From NCBI RefSeq assembly GCF_002705925.1, contig NZ_NKRE01000001.1, forward strand, positions 5,768,904 to 5,832,903: DNA of 64,000 bases, in the 5' to 3' direction. A program made the translations under genes and the position numbers. The DNA is from Mycobacterium ostraviense. Its GTDB lineage: Bacteria > Actinomycetota > Actinomycetes > Mycobacteriales > Mycobacteriaceae. Below, one piece after another: positions 48,171 through 59,783 of this stretch; the first letter of the stretch is position 1, and each line of letters opens with the position of its first letter. The notes below the pieces were generated by a model that worked only from the letters and a program-made list of their open reading frames with translations, was not told the DNA's origin and did no database searches.

Positions 48171-48569
48171 TCATTCGGTAATGGTGCCGCGGTAGGCCTC
48201 GGCGTCGAGCAGGGCCGCCAAGGCTGCTTCCACGGCGGCGGAACTTTCGACCTGAAGGTCCAGCAGCCAGCCGTCGCCGTACGGGTCCGAGTTCACCAAT
48301 TGCGGTGTGCCTTCCAGATCGCTGTTGACCGCAGCGACCGTGCCGGATACCGGCGCGTACAGGTCCGACACCGATTTCGTCGATTCCACCTCGCCGAAGG
48401 ATTCCCCCGCGGTCACCTCATCGCCCACGGCCGGCAATTGAACGAAGACGACGTCGCCCAGCGCGGACTGCGCGAAGTCGGTGATCCCGACCCGGACGGT
48501 GTCGTCCGCGGTGTGGCGAACCCACTCGTGTTCGGCGGTGTAGTGCAGATCGGGTGGGATATCACTCAC
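48171..48569 (-). CDS. gcvH: Glycine cleavage system H protein
   Basis: 132 residues. The lipoyl attachment site is Lys65 in [19 protein letters not shown]; the start is [18 protein letters not shown]. It shuttles the aminomethyl group from GcvB to the T-protein. It sits 22 bases downstream of the DUF881 gene, same strand. No gcvT or lpd lies in the window. Confidence 0.97.
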   Translation of the reverse strand: MSDIPPDLHYTAEHEWVRHTADDTVRVGITDFAQSALGDVVFVQLPAVGDEVTAGESFGEVESTKSVSDLYAPVSGTVAAVNSDLEGTPQLVNSDPYGDGWLLDLQVESSAAVEAALAALLDAEAYRGTITE

Positions 48570-48591
48570 GGTAATCCTGTTCTGGTCGGGC

Positions 48592-49473
48592 TTATTTGAC
48601 GGGCTGAGCGTATTGGTGCGGTTTCGGTTGTCGCAAGGCGGTCACATCCACCCGGTCGGCCTGTTGCACCGACATCCGTCCGCCGACGCGTTTGATGCTG
48701 TCCACCGCACCACCGGGAATGTTCATGGCCGCGGCCAGCGTCGGTGGATCGCCAATCGCCAGAACCGAATAGGGCGGAGACAGCGCTTTGGTGTCGATGG
48801 TCAGCGCGCCCGGGGAACCGACCACCCAGGTGTCGACTCCGACCCGCGCCGACTCGTGTGCGTCGCTGATCTGGATCGCCTCCGCTCCGGCAGCACGCAA
48901 CTCGTTGATCACGTCGAGCATTGCGTCCGGGGCCACACCGGGACCGGGATCTTCGATGCGCACCGTGACGCCGGGTCCGGTGGCGCCTACCGCGCCCACC
49001 AGGATCGACAGCGCCGCCAGTCTGGCCTGCGCGCTTTCGATGGCGGCCTGGTCGTTGTTGCCGGAGGCCTGCAATGCGTTGAGGGTGTTCTGCAGATCCG
49101 CCACCTCGGTGTTGAGGGTGGCCTCACGCTGCCGCAATGAATCGAGCAGCACCAACAGATCCGCGGGGCGAGCCGTGTCCAGCGAATCACCGGACTCGGT
49201 CTGGCGGACCTGGGTGACGATCGCGACCCCGAGCACCAGGCACAACAAGATTGCCAACGCCCCGAACAGCATTCGGGAACGGCTACCCCGCAGCATCGCG
49301 GACAGTCCCGTCCGGCGCAGCGGCCCGATCTCGGGGCGAGGACGGTCGGCGGGCAGTTCGTGACGGCCGCGCCGCGCTGCTTCGTGGGTGTTGCGCTCGG
49401 CTTTGGAGTGGCCGTGCCGGGTTGGTGCGCAGCGGCTTTCGTCGCCGGCGCTGTCCGGAGGGTCCTGACTCAC
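48592..49473 (-). CDS. DUF881-family protein (Rv1825-like)
   Basis: 293 residues from GTG 49473 ([13 protein letters not shown]). A disordered charged N-terminus of about 65 residues, one membrane helix ([22 protein letters not shown]), a coiled coil ([22 protein letters not shown]), then the DUF881 fold ([45 protein letters not shown]). The family lies near divisome genes in firmicutes and actinobacteria; role unproven. A longer open frame upstream is the preceding gene read in another frame. It begins 16 bases after the SbpT-like gene. Confidence 0.9.
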   Translation of the reverse strand: MSQDPPDSAGDESRCAPTRHGHSKAERNTHEAARRGRHELPADRPRPEIGPLRRTGLSAMLRGSRSRMLFGALAILLCLVLGVAIVTQVRQTESGDSLDTARPADLLVLLDSLRQREATLNTEVADLQNTLNALQASGNNDQAAIESAQARLAALSILVGAVGATGPGVTVRIEDPGPGVAPDAMLDVINELRAAGAEAIQISDAHESARVGVDTWVVGSPGALTIDTKALSPPYSVLAIGDPPTLAAAMNIPGGAVDSIKRVGGRMSVQQADRVDVTALRQPKPHQYAQPVK

Positions 49474-49489
49474 GCTGACCTCATCTCCG

Positions 49490-49843
49490 TCAGGCTCCGA
49501 ACAGCCGGCGCCGCAGCGCGGCGGTATTGCCGAAGATGCGGATTCCCAGGACCACGATGATCGCCGTGGACAATTGCGTGCCAACGCCCAATTGATCACC
49601 CACATAGACGATCAATGCGGCCACCAGGACGTTGAACACGAACGACACCACGAAGACCTTCGGATCGAAGATCCGCTCGAGGTAGGCGCGCAACCCGCCG
49701 AATACGGCGTCGAGCGCGGCGACCACTGCGATCGGCAGGTACGGCTGGATCGCCTCGGGCACGCTGGGGTGGAAAACCAATCCCAGCACGATGCCAAGGG
49801 CAAGCGCCGCGATACCGATCATGCCCGCCGCAGTCCCGTCCAC
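49490..49843 (-). CDS. Small basic protein SbpT/DUF1290-like (Rv1824-like)
   Basis: 117 residues from GTG 49843, with GGGAG seven bases upstream; ATG 49822 is a later alternative. Three or four hydrophobic stretches: IGIAALALGIVLGLVF, LPIAVVAALDAVFGGLRAYLERIFDPKVFVVSFVFNVLVAALIVYV (the central segment carries FDPKVFV), and STAIIVVLGIRIFGN. This is the DUF1290/Sbp family, encoded next to DUF881 genes here as in Bacillus sbp. Inner-membrane location expected; function unknown. Confidence 0.85.
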   Translation of the reverse strand: MDGTAAGMIGIAALALGIVLGLVFHPSVPEAIQPYLPIAVVAALDAVFGGLRAYLERIFDPKVFVVSFVFNVLVAALIVYVGDQLGVGTQLSTAIIVVLGIRIFGNTAALRRRLFGA

Positions 49844-49883
49844 GTCACTCCCGCGGCAACCACTTTCACCAAAGTTCTTCTCA

Positions 49884-50807
49884 CTAGGACCCAATCTGTT
49901 TGGCGAACTTGACGTCCCGGATAGCGCCGGCCGGTAGCGCCAGACCGTCGGAGGCGTTGACGCTGACGCCGACGCCGTAGGAGACCTCCAGCAGTCGAAG
50001 GCGGTGCAGACCGGGACTGCGGTCGAAGACATCTTGCATCGCATGCGGTGGTCCGACCGCGAGGATGGTGTAGGGGCTGCTGGTGGGATTGTTGTCGACG
50101 AGGATCGCTCCCCCGGCCTGGCGAATGGTCACATTCGGCCCGATCCGGGCGCCGTCGACCGAGATTGCCTCCGCGCCACTGGCCCACAAGGAGTTGACCA
50201 CCAGCTGCAGGTCGCGGTCCAGGATGATTTGCTGGGTGCCGCTCACCCGCTGTTTGGAGGCATCGGAGAGGTTCGGCCCCACTCCCGGATCGGTCACGGT
50301 CACCGTCAACCCCGGACCGATAACCGGCATGCTGGCCGCTGCCAGGCTGAGGGCATCCAGACGGGTGAGCAGTCGCTGCCCCTCGGCGTCGTCGGCCAGC
50401 GCCAGCCGTTGCACGTCGTCGACCTTCGCCGAAAGCACGCTGCGCTGCTGGGCCAACCTGGAAGCAGCGGCCTGGGTTGACCGCACATTTGCGACAAGCA
50501 GCTGCTGGGCCGCGCGCACCCCGGGTGCCAGGGAGCGGGCCTGCGCCACCGCGGCCGCGAACACCGCTGCGACCAGAGTCGCGGCCAATGCCTGCCACAG
50601 CCAGCCGAAAGCGCCGGCACGACCATCTTTGGGCGCGGCGGAGCCATCCCGTTTGGCGGCTGCCGCAGCGTAGCCGGGGTCGAGATGTTCGGACAGCAGC
50701 GCGCGAAGCAGCGACGGTACCGGGTTGTGCTTGGGCCGCGTCGCCGCATGCGCGCTGTAGCCGGCGTTTGGGTCATAACCGCCGAGCGCTCGGTCAACCT
50801 CGGCCAT
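49884..50807 (-). CDS. DUF881-family protein, second paralogue (Rv1823-like)
   Basis: 307 residues from ATG 50807, the H37Rv length. Cytoplasmic N-terminus, one helix ([21 protein letters not shown]), a coiled coil near [21 protein letters not shown], and the DUF881 core ([47 protein letters not shown]). It overlaps the pgsA2 end by 14 bases. Shares its fold with the gene at 48592, so the pair arose by duplication around the SbpT-like gene. Confidence 0.9.
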   Translation of the reverse strand: MAEVDRALGGYDPNAGYSAHAATRPKHNPVPSLLRALLSEHLDPGYAAAAAKRDGSAAPKDGRAGAFGWLWQALAATLVAAVFAAAVAQARSLAPGVRAAQQLLVANVRSTQAAASRLAQQRSVLSAKVDDVQRLALADDAEGQRLLTRLDALSLAAASMPVIGPGLTVTVTDPGVGPNLSDASKQRVSGTQQIILDRDLQLVVNSLWASGAEAISVDGARIGPNVTIRQAGGAILVDNNPTSSPYTILAVGPPHAMQDVFDRSPGLHRLRLLEVSYGVGVSVNASDGLALPAGAIRDVKFAKQIGS

Positions 50808-51429
50808 GGCCGCCCGCTTTTCGCGCAACTGGTTGATACGCCCGGTGCTTGAGTTTGGGCATCCGCCGAACCACCATCGTCATCTGTACTACGTACAGCA
50901 CAAACGCCCACAGGTAGGCATACATACCCCAGATCAGAAACGCCCAGCCGCAGGCGCCGAGGACGCGGCTCCATAACGCTTCCCACTGCCCCAAGAGCAG
51001 TATCGGAAAGCCGGCCATCAGCGCGAAAGTCGCCGCCTTGCCAATGTAGGTGACCGGCAGCGCCGACAGGCCGCGACTCCACAGCAGCGGCAGCGTCGCA
51101 GCCAGCGCGGCGTCACGCGCCAGCAGCGTGAGCACAAACCACCACGGCACGGTCCCGCTCAACGCCAACACGATGGGTACGGTCACCATGTAAAGCCGGT
51201 CAACTGCCGGGTCCAGCAACACGCCTAGCCGCGACGACTGGTTGAGCAGCCGGGCGATCTTGCCGTCTGCCCAATCGGACGCGCCGCTGAACACCAAGAT
51301 CGCCACCGCCCAGCCATGGATGTGGGCAATCAGCATGACGTAGACGAACACCGGAATCAGCGCCAGGCGGATGGCGCTCAACACGTTAGGTACCGTCAGC
51401 ACCCGATTGTGGGTGAGTACCGGCTCCAT
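50794..51429 (-). CDS. pgsA2: CDP-alcohol phosphatidyltransferase
   Basis: 211 residues from ATG 51429 ([15 protein letters not shown]). The metal-binding CDP-OH-P motif D(x)2DG(x)2AR(x)8G(x)3D(x)3D is exact in [18 protein letters not shown]...GVLLDPAVD (residues about 50-72). Four or five membrane helices. It transfers a phosphatidyl group to an alcohol acceptor; H37Rv calls this PgsA2 and its exact acceptor is uncertain. First of the pgsA2-DUF881-SbpT-DUF881 run. A longer frame to 51588 lacks family residues. Confidence 0.92.
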   Translation of the reverse strand: MEPVLTHNRVLTVPNVLSAIRLALIPVFVYVMLIAHIHGWAVAILVFSGASDWADGKIARLLNQSSRLGVLLDPAVDRLYMVTVPIVLALSGTVPWWFVLTLLARDAALAATLPLLWSRGLSALPVTYIGKAATFALMAGFPILLLGQWEALWSRVLGACGWAFLIWGMYAYLWAFVLYVVQMTMVVRRMPKLKHRAYQPVARKAGGHGRG

Positions 51430-51574
51430 GAGCCGTGACCTTAGCCCGGCGACGATCCGGTCCGCACGGCGGACCGGTGTGGGGGTACCCCCGGCCGCGG
51501 AGCGTAACGCTGTGGCGATTTCCGGCACCGATTTTCGCACTGGCGTTACAGTCGGCGGCTCCAGCCCGACAGGC

Positions 51575-53911
51575 TCAGCGGAACACACCCGGCAGGCTCA
51601 GCGTGGACAACGTGTCGTCGGACAGTGGGTTGTCGTTGACCATGTAGGTCCACGTCGACGTCGGCCGCGCCAGCTTGGACAGATCCAGCCCGGGCTCTTC
51701 TTCGAGAACATTGGCCGTTTCGAAGGTCTGCTGTGCGGCCTCGATCGCATCTGCGGCCAGCGACGCGAACGCATCCACCGCCAACCGGTGGAACTCGTCG
51801 AGCGGGTTCTGCCGACCCAGCGCTCGCAGGTGGATGCTCTCCCGGATGTCGGCCAGATACGCCAGGTGATCGGCCCAGCCGCGGTCGAGGTGGTAGAGCA
51901 TGATCAGCCGGCAGATCTTCTCGAGGCGCTCTTCGGACTCATCCTTGGGCATCGCCTGGGCCAGCTCCTGGTACCTCTCGGGCGCCAGTTCGGCCAGTTC
52001 CTCACGCGCGGTCGCGGTGCGCAGCAAGGTGTTTCGTCGTTCGACGATGATGGCGCGCTGTTGGGCGATCAACTGGTTGTAGCGCCAGGTGTTCGCATGC
52101 ACGTCCAGCAACCGGCCTTCGGCGACGCGCTGGGCATGGTCGAGCAAACTACCGGTCTTCGGACTGACGATTCGGCCGTCCTCGTCGGTATCCATCGGCA
52201 ACTTGTTGGTGTCGAGGTTGGCCGCGACGACGTCGTCTTCCCAGCTCGAGAAGAACACCGACGACCCTGGGTCGCCCTGGCGTCCGGCCCGCCCGCGCAA
52301 CTGGTTGTCCAACCGCTGGGTGTGATGGCGGCCGGTGCCGACGACATGCAGGCCACCCAGTTCGGCGACCCGGTCATGGTCGGCTTCGTCGGAGCCGCCC
52401 AGCCGAATGTCGGTGCCGCGTCCGGCCATCTGTGTGGACACGGTGACCGCACCGAATTTGCCGGCCTCGGCGATGACCTGCGCCTCCTCCGCGTCGTTTT
52501 TCGCGTTGAGCACCACTGCGGGAACGCCGCGCCGCAGCAGCCTTTCGTGCAGCTCCTCGGATTCGGCAACGTCATGCGTGCCGACCAGCACCGGCTGCCC
52601 GGTGTCGTGTACTTCGGCGATATGCGCGACGATCGCGTCGTTCTTGGCCGCCGCGGTGATGTAAACCCGGTCGGCCTCGTCTTCTCGGATGTTCGGGGTG
52701 TTGGGTGGTATCGGCGACACACCGAGCTTGTAGAACTGGCGCAGCTGTTCACCGGCGGCCAACGCGGTACCGGTCATACCGCACACCGTGGCGTAGCGGT
52801 TGATCAGCGCCTGGACCGTGATGGTGTCGAGCACCTCGCCGGTTTCGGTGGTCTCGATGCCCTCCTTGGCTTCGACGGCCGCCTGCAGCCCGTCCGGCCA
52901 GCGCTGCAGTTGCGCGATGCGCCCGCGCGAGGAATTGATCAGATGTACCGCGCCGTCCCGGACGATGTAGTGCACATCGCGCTGCAACAGCACATGCGCG
53001 TGCAGGGCGACGTTGACCTCGGTCAGCGTGGTGCCCACATGCTCCTCGGAGTACAGGTCGATGCCACCGAGCGCCTTCTCGACTTTGCGAGCGCCGGTCT
53101 CGGTCAGGTGCACATTGCGGCTGTCGGAGTCGGTCTCATAGTCGGTGCCAGGGGCCAACTCGGCAATCAGGCGGATGATTTCCAGCCGAGGCGTCTCCCG
53201 GTGGGTGGTGCCGGCCAGAACCAGGGGCACCAGCGCCTCGTCCACGAGCACCGAGTCGGCCTCGTCGATAAGAGCCACGTCCGGGTTGGGCGATACCAGG
53301 TCTTCCACGTCGGTGACCAGCTGATCGCGCAGCACATCGAAACCGATCTCGTTGACCGAGGCATAGGTGACATCACAGCCGTATGCCGCCTTGCGGTCCT
53401 CGCTGGCCGACTCGGCCGTGATCCATCCGACGGTCAGGCCCAACGCCTCCAACAGCGGACCCATCCACTCCGCGTCGCGGCGGGCCAAGTAGTCGTTGAT
53501 GGTCACGACGTGGACATGCCGCCCGGCCAGTGCATAGCCGGCGGCCGCGATCGCGCCGGCAAGCGTCTTGCCCTCACCGGTCGCCATTTCGATCACGTCA
53601 CCGGCGAGCATGCGCAGTGCACCCAGCAATTGCACGTCGAACGGCCGCAGGCCGGTCGCGCGCTCGGCTGCTTCCCGGGCGATGGCCAGAAACTGGGGGA
53701 TGTCGGCGGAGTCCGCGAGATCGTCGAGGTTGAGCAGCCCGGCCGCGCGGCGCAGCTTTTCGTCGGTGAGGTCGGCGGCTTCGTCGTCGTACTCTGCCGA
53801 AGCGGTCACCTGGGTCAGGGACCGGTTGCGATTCTTTTCCGTACTGGCGCCGAGAAGTCGCCAAAATCGGCTGCTCAGCCGGCCTGGTTCAGCGCGTGTG
53901 GTCTTGGGCAC
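51575..53911 (-). CDS. secA2: Accessory Sec translocase ATPase SecA2
   Basis: 778 residues, shorter than canonical SecA and close to the 808 of H37Rv SecA2. Walker A is [15 protein letters not shown], the second nucleotide region is [18 protein letters not shown], and [13 protein letters not shown] and [12 protein letters not shown] are helicase-type motifs. The C-terminal zinc/linker region of SecA1 is absent, typical of SecA2. It drives export of a limited set of proteins. Start GTG 53911; ends 145 bases before pgsA2. Confidence 0.95.
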   Translation of the reverse strand: MPKTTRAEPGRLSSRFWRLLGASTEKNRNRSLTQVTASAEYDDEAADLTDEKLRRAAGLLNLDDLADSADIPQFLAIAREAAERATGLRPFDVQLLGALRMLAGDVIEMATGEGKTLAGAIAAAGYALAGRHVHVVTINDYLARRDAEWMGPLLEALGLTVGWITAESASEDRKAAYGCDVTYASVNEIGFDVLRDQLVTDVEDLVSPNPDVALIDEADSVLVDEALVPLVLAGTTHRETPRLEIIRLIAELAPGTDYETDSDSRNVHLTETGARKVEKALGGIDLYSEEHVGTTLTEVNVALHAHVLLQRDVHYIVRDGAVHLINSSRGRIAQLQRWPDGLQAAVEAKEGIETTETGEVLDTITVQALINRYATVCGMTGTALAAGEQLRQFYKLGVSPIPPNTPNIREDEADRVYITAAAKNDAIVAHIAEVHDTGQPVLVGTHDVAESEELHERLLRRGVPAVVLNAKNDAEEAQVIAEAGKFGAVTVSTQMAGRGTDIRLGGSDEADHDRVAELGGLHVVGTGRHHTQRLDNQLRGRAGRQGDPGSSVFFSSWEDDVVAANLDTNKLPMDTDEDGRIVSPKTGSLLDHAQRVAEGRLLDVHANTWRYNQLIAQQRAIIVERRNTLLRTATAREELAELAPERYQELAQAMPKDESEERLEKICRLIMLYHLDRGWADHLAYLADIRESIHLRALGRQNPLDEFHRLAVDAFASLAADAIEAAQQTFETANVLEEEPGLDLSKLARPTSTWTYMVNDNPLSDDTLSTLSLPGVFR

Positions 53912-53999
53912 ACGTCAACGGTACGTGACCCCCCGGCCGGTGCGAGCGCACGTGGTTACCGGCGCCGCGCGCAGCCTCGGCAGAACGGATCTTTGCGCA

Positions 54000-55652
54000 T
54001 CAGGCCAAGTTCGACCGCCGCGGGTACGCGACGGTAGGGTCGGTCAGCACATTGACGACCGACGGCAGACCACTGGCGAAGGCCCGCTGCAGCGCCGGGC
54101 GCAGCTCGGCGGGCGTCGACACCAGCTCACCGTGCGCACCCAGGGCACGCGCCACCTCATCGTAGCGGGTTCCCGGGCGCAGCTCGGCCACCACCGAGTA
54201 GCCGTACAACGCCTCCATCGGGTGCTTCTCCAAACCCCAGATGCCGTTATTGCCGACTATCGACACGACCGGCACATCGTGCCGAACCAGGGTGTCCCAC
54301 TCCATGCCGCTGAACCCGAACGCGCCGTCACCTTGCAGCAACACCACTTGACGCTGCGGTCGGGCCAATTTTGCGGCCAAGGCGTAACCGGGCCCAGAAC
54401 CCAGACAGCCGAAGGGACCGCTGTCCAGCCAGCAACCCGGCTGATAGCTGTCGATCACCCGCCCGGCGTAGGACCCGAAGTCACCGGCGTCGATCACCAC
54501 GGTGGCGTCGCGGTCCAATAGCGGAGCCAACTCGGCGTAGACCCGCATCGGATGTAGCGGGATCCGTTCCTCGGCAAGCTCGACTTTTTCCGCGTCGCGG
54601 GCCGCGGTCTCGGCGGTCCGAAGCTCATCGATCCAGTCCCGGTGGTCGGCGTCGCCGGGTCCGGTCAGCGCCGACAGGATCGCGCTGAGATCCCCGTAGA
54701 GGCCGGCCGCCACGGCACGCGGATGACCGCGCTCCGGTTCGGCGCGGTCGGCGACGACGAGCTGGGTCTGCGACCCGAACACCCCGCCGAATCCCAGACG
54801 GAAATCCATGGGCACACCGACAATCAGCGCAACGTCGGCCTGCCCCAACGCTCTCGAGCGTGCCCGGGAAAAAGCCAGCGAGTGGTCAGCGGGCACCGCG
54901 CCACGGGCCATCCCGTTCATCAGCACCGGAATCCGGCGTTCCTCGGCAAGACGCAATAGCGCAGCCTCCGCGTGTCCCCACCAGACGTTGGTGCCTGCCA
55001 TGATGACCGGACGTCGGGCCGCCGAGAGCAGGCCGGCGGCCCGGTCCAGGGCGTCACCGTCCGGGCGTGCGGCCGTGGGTAAGCCCGTCAGGGCGCCGGG
55101 ACGACCGTCATCGTCGGACATGGAGAACACGTGGTCCATCGGAAAATCCACGAAGGCCACCCCCGACGGGGCACCAACCGCGGCCTGCAATGCGTCGTCG
55201 ACCAGCCGGCCCGCATCGTCGGCTGACTGTGCGGTGGCGGCAAAGCGGGCCAGCGGCGCGACAAAAGGTATGTGGTCGATCTCCTGCAAAGAGCCCATCC
55301 CCCACCGCAATGCCGGCGCCCGACCACCGAGCACCACCAGCGGCGACTGGTTCTGTTGGGCGGCAGCCATCGCGCTCATCCCGTTGGTGACGCCCGGACC
55401 CGCGGTAAGTGCGGCCACCCCGGGCACCCTCGTCACCTTGGACCAGCCCTCGGCGGCGAAGGCGGCACTTTGCTCATGACGGGTGTCGATCAGCCGGATG
55501 CCTTCCTCGCGGCAGCCGTCGTAGACCGAAAACAGGTGTCCGCCCGACAGTGTGAAAACCGTGTCGATACCGCTGGCTTTGAGCCGTCGCGCTATCAGCC
55601 GTCCCGCATGCATCGTCTGGGCCGGGGCGGCGCCGGCGCTCATATCCGTCAT
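54000..55652 (-). CDS. ilvG: Acetolactate synthase large-subunit-like ThDP enzyme (IlvG-like)
   Basis: 550 residues from ATG 55652 ([17 protein letters not shown]); an ATG at 55643 is an alternative. ThDP-binding [33 protein letters not shown], the activating Glu in [17 protein letters not shown], and FAD-type contacts in the middle domain. Family members make acetolactate from pyruvate; no regulatory subunit gene is adjacent, so a branched-chain synthesis role is not certain. Upstream extension to 55940 overlaps the divergent ABC transporter start region and is rejected. Confidence 0.92.
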   Translation of the reverse strand: MTDMSAGAAPAQTMHAGRLIARRLKASGIDTVFTLSGGHLFSVYDGCREEGIRLIDTRHEQSAAFAAEGWSKVTRVPGVAALTAGPGVTNGMSAMAAAQQNQSPLVVLGGRAPALRWGMGSLQEIDHIPFVAPLARFAATAQSADDAGRLVDDALQAAVGAPSGVAFVDFPMDHVFSMSDDDGRPGALTGLPTAARPDGDALDRAAGLLSAARRPVIMAGTNVWWGHAEAALLRLAEERRIPVLMNGMARGAVPADHSLAFSRARSRALGQADVALIVGVPMDFRLGFGGVFGSQTQLVVADRAEPERGHPRAVAAGLYGDLSAILSALTGPGDADHRDWIDELRTAETAARDAEKVELAEERIPLHPMRVYAELAPLLDRDATVVIDAGDFGSYAGRVIDSYQPGCWLDSGPFGCLGSGPGYALAAKLARPQRQVVLLQGDGAFGFSGMEWDTLVRHDVPVVSIVGNNGIWGLEKHPMEALYGYSVVAELRPGTRYDEVARALGAHGELVSTPAELRPALQRAFASGLPSVVNVLTDPTVAYPRRSNLA

Positions 55653-55746
55653 ATTTCGAAAGCCTATCTGCATCCTTCCGGTACCTTCGCCGAAGGATTT
55701 CTGTTCAGCAGCCGCCTGAACACCTCGACCGTGAGGAGCATCGACC

Positions 55747-57666
55747 TTGGGCCCGAAGCCGTTTACTCCCTCGATCGACTGGTCGGGGGCATTTGTGGAT
55801 TCGCTGTACTGGATCGGCAAAGCCTGGGCGATCAGCGCCGTCTGTGTCCTGGTCGTGCTGGTTCTGCTCAGGTTCCTGACGCCCTGGGGGCGACAGTACT
55901 GGCGGATCACGCGTGAGTACTTCGTCGGACCCAGGAGCATTGGGGTGTGGCTGATGCTGGGTGTGCTGTTGCTGTCGGTGGTATTGGCCGTGCGCCTGAA
56001 TGTGCTGTTCAGCTACCAGGGCAACGACATGTACACCGCCTTGCAGAAAGCATTCCAAGGTGCCGCCGCCGGCGATGAGGCGGTGAAACGCTCAGGCGTG
56101 CAAGGGTTTTGGATGTCGATCGGGGTTTTCAGCGTCATGGCCGTGATACACGTGGTCCGGGTGATGGCCGACATCTATCTGACGCAGCGCTTCATCATCG
56201 CCTGGAGGGTGTGGCTGACCGACCACCTCACCAGGGACTGGCTCGACGGCAGGGCCTATTACCGGGATCTGTTCATCGACGAGACGATCGACAACCCGGA
56301 CCAGCGTATCCAGCAGGACATCGACATCTTCACGGCCGGAGTGGGTGGCACGCCCAACGCACCGTCCAACGGGACGGGTAGCACGCTGCTTTTCGGAGCC
56401 GTGCAATCGATTATCTCGGTGATTTCCTTCACCGCGATCCTGTGGAACCTCTCCGGAACCCTGAATCTGTGGGGCGTCTCGTTTCCCCGGGCAATGTTTT
56501 GGACCGTTCTGGGTTATGTTCTTGTCGCCACTGTCATTTCCTTCGTCATCGGGCGTCCGCTGATCTGGCTCAGTTTCCGCAACGAAAAGCTCAACGCCGC
56601 TTTCCGGTACGCGCTGGTGCGACTGCGAGACGCCGCCGAAGCCGTGGGCTTCTACCGCGGTGAGCGGGTCGAGGGCGCGCAATTGCAGCAGCGGTTCCGG
56701 CCGGTGATCGACAACTACCGTCGATACGTTCGCCGCAGCATTGCTTTCAACGGATGGAACCTGTCGGTGAGTCAGACGATCGTTCCGTTGCCGTGGGTGA
56801 TCCAGGCACCGCGATTGTTCGCTGGGCAAATCGAATTCGGCGACGTGAGTCAGACGGCCACCGCGTTCGGCAATATCCACGACTCGTTGTCGTTCTTCCG
56901 CAACAACTACGACGCGTTCGCCTCATTCCGCGCGGCGATCATCCGGTTATACGGCCTGGTTGACGCCAACGAGAAGGGGCGCGCGCTGCCTGCGGTGCTG
57001 ACCCGGCCAAGTGACGACGAGTCCGTTGAGCTCAACGAGATCGAAGTTCGCACCCCCGCTGGAGATCGGCTGATCGATCCGCTCGATGTGCGGCTGGACC
57101 GTGGCGATTCGCTGGTGATCACCGGCCGTTCCGGGTCCGGCAAGACCTCGTTGCTGCGCAGCCTGGCCGAACTGTGGCCGTACGCCTCGGGAACACTGCG
57201 CCGTCCGGACGGCGACAACGAAACGATGTTCTTGTCCCAGTTGCCGTATGTGCCGCTGGGCACTCTGCGGGATGTGGTGTGCTACCCGAATCCCCCATTC
57301 GTCATCCCCGACGACACCGTGCGCGACACGCTCACCAAGGTGGCCCTCGCGCCGCTGTGCGACCGGCTCGAAGAAGAACGCGACTGGGCCAAGGTGCTGT
57401 CCCCCGGCGAGCAACAGCGCGTTGCCTTCGCCCGCATCCTGCTCACCAAACCCAAAGCCGTATTCCTTGACGAGAGCACATCGGCGCTCGACGCGGGTCT
57501 GGAATTCGCGCTCTACGAACTGCTGCGGCGCGAGCTGCCGGATTGCATCATCGTCAGCGTCAGCCACCGCCCCGCGCTTGAGCGCCTGCACGACCAACAG
57601 CTCGAATTGCTGGGCGGCGGTCCATGGCGGCTGAGCCCGGTGACGAAGGAGCCGGTGCGGGTCTAG
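55747..57666 (+). CDS. bacA: BacA/SbmA-type ABC transporter (Rv1819c-like)
   Basis: 639 residues, identical in length to Rv1819c. Six membrane helices in residues 1-380 include [23 protein letters not shown]-type and [24 protein letters not shown] segments. The ATPase half has Walker [14 protein letters not shown], signature [15 protein letters not shown] and Walker [13 protein letters not shown]. The M. tuberculosis protein imports hydrophilic compounds including cobalamin and bleomycin-like drugs. Start TTG 55747, giving [12 protein letters not shown]. Divergent from ilvG with 94 bases between. Confidence 0.95.
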   Translation: MGPKPFTPSIDWSGAFVDSLYWIGKAWAISAVCVLVVLVLLRFLTPWGRQYWRITREYFVGPRSIGVWLMLGVLLLSVVLAVRLNVLFSYQGNDMYTALQKAFQGAAAGDEAVKRSGVQGFWMSIGVFSVMAVIHVVRVMADIYLTQRFIIAWRVWLTDHLTRDWLDGRAYYRDLFIDETIDNPDQRIQQDIDIFTAGVGGTPNAPSNGTGSTLLFGAVQSIISVISFTAILWNLSGTLNLWGVSFPRAMFWTVLGYVLVATVISFVIGRPLIWLSFRNEKLNAAFRYALVRLRDAAEAVGFYRGERVEGAQLQQRFRPVIDNYRRYVRRSIAFNGWNLSVSQTIVPLPWVIQAPRLFAGQIEFGDVSQTATAFGNIHDSLSFFRNNYDAFASFRAAIIRLYGLVDANEKGRALPAVLTRPSDDESVELNEIEVRTPAGDRLIDPLDVRLDRGDSLVITGRSGSGKTSLLRSLAELWPYASGTLRRPDGDNETMFLSQLPYVPLGTLRDVVCYPNPPFVIPDDTVRDTLTKVALAPLCDRLEEERDWAKVLSPGEQQRVAFARILLTKPKAVFLDESTSALDAGLEFALYELLRRELPDCIIVSVSHRPALERLHDQQLELLGGGPWRLSPVTKEPVRV

Positions 57667-57688
57667 TCGCTGAATCCCGCGCCCACAC

Positions 57689-59161
57689 TCAACGCGCCTG
57701 CGCGCCCCCAGCCCGCCGGGCCGCGTGCGCTCCGGCGCGGCGCCCGAAGAACGAGCCCTCGCCCAGCTGTGTGCCACTGGCATACCCCTTGCCGTCCTGG
57801 GCGATGTTGGATGCACACGCTCCGGCCGCATACAGCCCGGGTATCACCGAGCCGTCTTCGCACAGCACCTCACCGTCCACCGACGTGGCCAGCCCACCGA
57901 GGGTGAAGCCGGCATACATCGCCTTACCCAGTGACATGTCGAACGCTCCCCACGGTCCTTTGTCTTGTGGCGCAAGGAATTCCGGCTGCTTGTGAAAGTC
58001 GGGATCTTCGCCGCGCGCGGCATAGGTGTTGTAGCGGTCCAGGGTCGCCGTCAGGTTGCCTCGCGGAATGCCCAGCGCAGCTTCCATCTCGGCGACCGTT
58101 TCCCAGCCGTCGATCAATGGGACCAGCGGCATCGTGGGACGTTCCAGGTGCGCCTCGTCGACGATCAGATACGCCGCGCTGTCTGGCTGGTCCAAGATGA
58201 AACCCGCAGTCCGCGAGTGGTAGGAATCCTCGGCGACGAACCGCCGCCCGAGCTTGTTGACGATCACCCCGGTGAGCAGGATCGCCGGCGGGTACGGCGG
58301 AGCGGTGATGAAAATCTGATCCATGTGCTCGGTGGCACCGCCGGCCGAAACGCCCAACCGGATGCCCAGGCCGTCGTCATAGGTGTTGCCCAGCACGAAC
58401 GGTTTCTCGGCCAGTTTCGGGGTGTACTTGGCCACCATGTCCGGGTTCATCACGAATCCCCCGGCGGCGATGACCACCGATTTGGCTTTGATCGCCCCGG
58501 TTTCGGAGAACCGCTTCCACATCACTCCGGTCACCGCCCCCAAGCCGTCCACAATGAGTTCGGTGGCCCCGGTCTCGTAGCGGATTTGCACGCCCAAACT
58601 CGCCGCTCGCTTGAGTAGTAGATCGATCACCATGCTGGCGCCGCCGGTGTCGCCGGGCATGGGCACCTTATGGCCACGCGGCGCCGGCACCGCCTTCTCG
58701 AAGAAGGGCCAGACCTTCTCGTTGCCGGTGAACATCAGCCCCTCGGTGTTGGGCTGGATCACCGCCTTGCCCGGGAAGTAGCTGCGCTCGAACTGAAAGC
58801 CCAGGTCTTCCAGCCAGTTGAAATGCTCCACACTGCCGTCGCAGTAAGCCCGGATCTTGGCGTGATCGGGCTGCCGCGACACCGCGACCAGATACTTATA
58901 CATCTCGTCCGGCGAATCAGGATGACCGGTCGCCTGCTGGACCGCGGTGCCGCCGCCCAGGTAGAAATGCCCGCCGGCAAGCGAAGTGGTGCCGCCCGCC
59001 GCAGCGGCCCGCTCGAGTACCAGCACCCGCGCGCCCGCCGCAGCCGCCGTCACCGCAGCACAGCCGCCGGCGATGCCGAAACCGATCACCACCACATCGA
59101 CGTCGTCCGACCATGACGCCACCGAGTCCGCACTGACTGTCGCTGGTAGGTCGGTGCTCAC
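57689..59161 (-). CDS. FAD-binding flavoprotein of the fumarate reductase/ketosteroid dehydrogenase family (Rv1817-like)
   Basis: 490 residues. FAD motif VVVIGFGIAGGCAAVTAAAAGARVLVLERAAAAGGTTSLAGG at residues about 24-65, the family middle segment SVVIAAGGFVMNPDM, and the C-terminal FTLGGLATSVDGEVL...GLYAAGACASNIAQDGKGYASGTQLGEG. Substrate unknown; related enzymes oxidise steroids or succinate-like compounds. Start GTG 59161 overlaps the VOC gene stop (GTGA), so they are translationally coupled. Converges on bacA with 22 bases between stops. Confidence 0.92.
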   Translation of the reverse strand: MSTDLPATVSADSVASWSDDVDVVVIGFGIAGGCAAVTAAAAGARVLVLERAAAAGGTTSLAGGHFYLGGGTAVQQATGHPDSPDEMYKYLVAVSRQPDHAKIRAYCDGSVEHFNWLEDLGFQFERSYFPGKAVIQPNTEGLMFTGNEKVWPFFEKAVPAPRGHKVPMPGDTGGASMVIDLLLKRAASLGVQIRYETGATELIVDGLGAVTGVMWKRFSETGAIKAKSVVIAAGGFVMNPDMVAKYTPKLAEKPFVLGNTYDDGLGIRLGVSAGGATEHMDQIFITAPPYPPAILLTGVIVNKLGRRFVAEDSYHSRTAGFILDQPDSAAYLIVDEAHLERPTMPLVPLIDGWETVAEMEAALGIPRGNLTATLDRYNTYAARGEDPDFHKQPEFLAPQDKGPWGAFDMSLGKAMYAGFTLGGLATSVDGEVLCEDGSVIPGLYAAGACASNIAQDGKGYASGTQLGEGSFFGRRAGAHAARRAGGAQAR

Positions 59162-59658
59162 CGTTGCTCCCGTTTGATGTAGTCGTAGAACGCCCTGATC
59201 TCCGGCGAGAAATACGCGATCTCCACAAACGGCACCCCGGCCTGCGGTGCCGCCAGGTAGGCAAACTGAATCCCGCCAGGCATCACACCCCGCTGGACCA
59301 CGGTGGCGCCGTTCTCGGCCGCCTCAACCAGGGCAGCCTCCAGCCGTTCCGGGCTCTCGGCTTCCATGCAGATGTGGTGCAGACCGGGACCAGAGTCACG
59401 CAGAAAATCACTATAGATATTCTCCCCGCGGACCGGGGAGATGAGCTCTAACTGCATGTCGCCAAGGTAGCTCAGGGAGATGCTCGCGACGAAGTCGGCA
59501 GGTTTGCCGTAGTAGCTGCAAGTATCGGCAGCAAAGTGCACGTCGGGTATCCGCACCCACTTCCGGACACCCAATAGGCGGGTGAGCGCTGTTTCCGTGG
59601 CATCCAGGTCCGTGGTCACCCATGCGATCTGCGTCGGCGACGGAACGGGAAAGTTCAT
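59158..59658 (-). CDS. VOC/glyoxalase-fold protein
   Basis: 166 residues from ATG 59658 (MNFPVPSPTQIAWVTTDLDATETALTRLLG). The VOC pattern repeats: IAWVTTDLDATETALT with LGVRKW, then SYLGDMQLELISPV, and GPGLHHICMEAESPERLEAAL with the metal His-type residues (HHI; MQLELI). It overlaps the flavoprotein start by four bases. I recall no VOC gene here in H37Rv. It could act on the product or substrate of the flavoprotein (inference). Confidence 0.88.
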   Translation of the reverse strand: MNFPVPSPTQIAWVTTDLDATETALTRLLGVRKWVRIPDVHFAADTCSYYGKPADFVASISLSYLGDMQLELISPVRGENIYSDFLRDSGPGLHHICMEAESPERLEAALVEAAENGATVVQRGVMPGGIQFAYLAAPQAGVPFVEIAYFSPEIRAFYDYIKREQR

Positions 59659-59783
59659 CGTTTCGCAGGATAGCTCAGCTTGGTGGCACCAGAAAGGGCC
59701 CGCAGGAACTTTGCCGTCATCGCCGGCAGCTGGCCCGAATGAGGCGGATGAACACGTTCTAATTCTTGGTGATTACCGCGTCC

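Noticed and set aside
55653-55940. N-terminal extension of IlvG-like protein and a divergent overlap with bacA
   Set aside because: The extension runs antisense to bacA and lacks ThDP-enzyme residues; ATG 55652 or 55643 fit the family.
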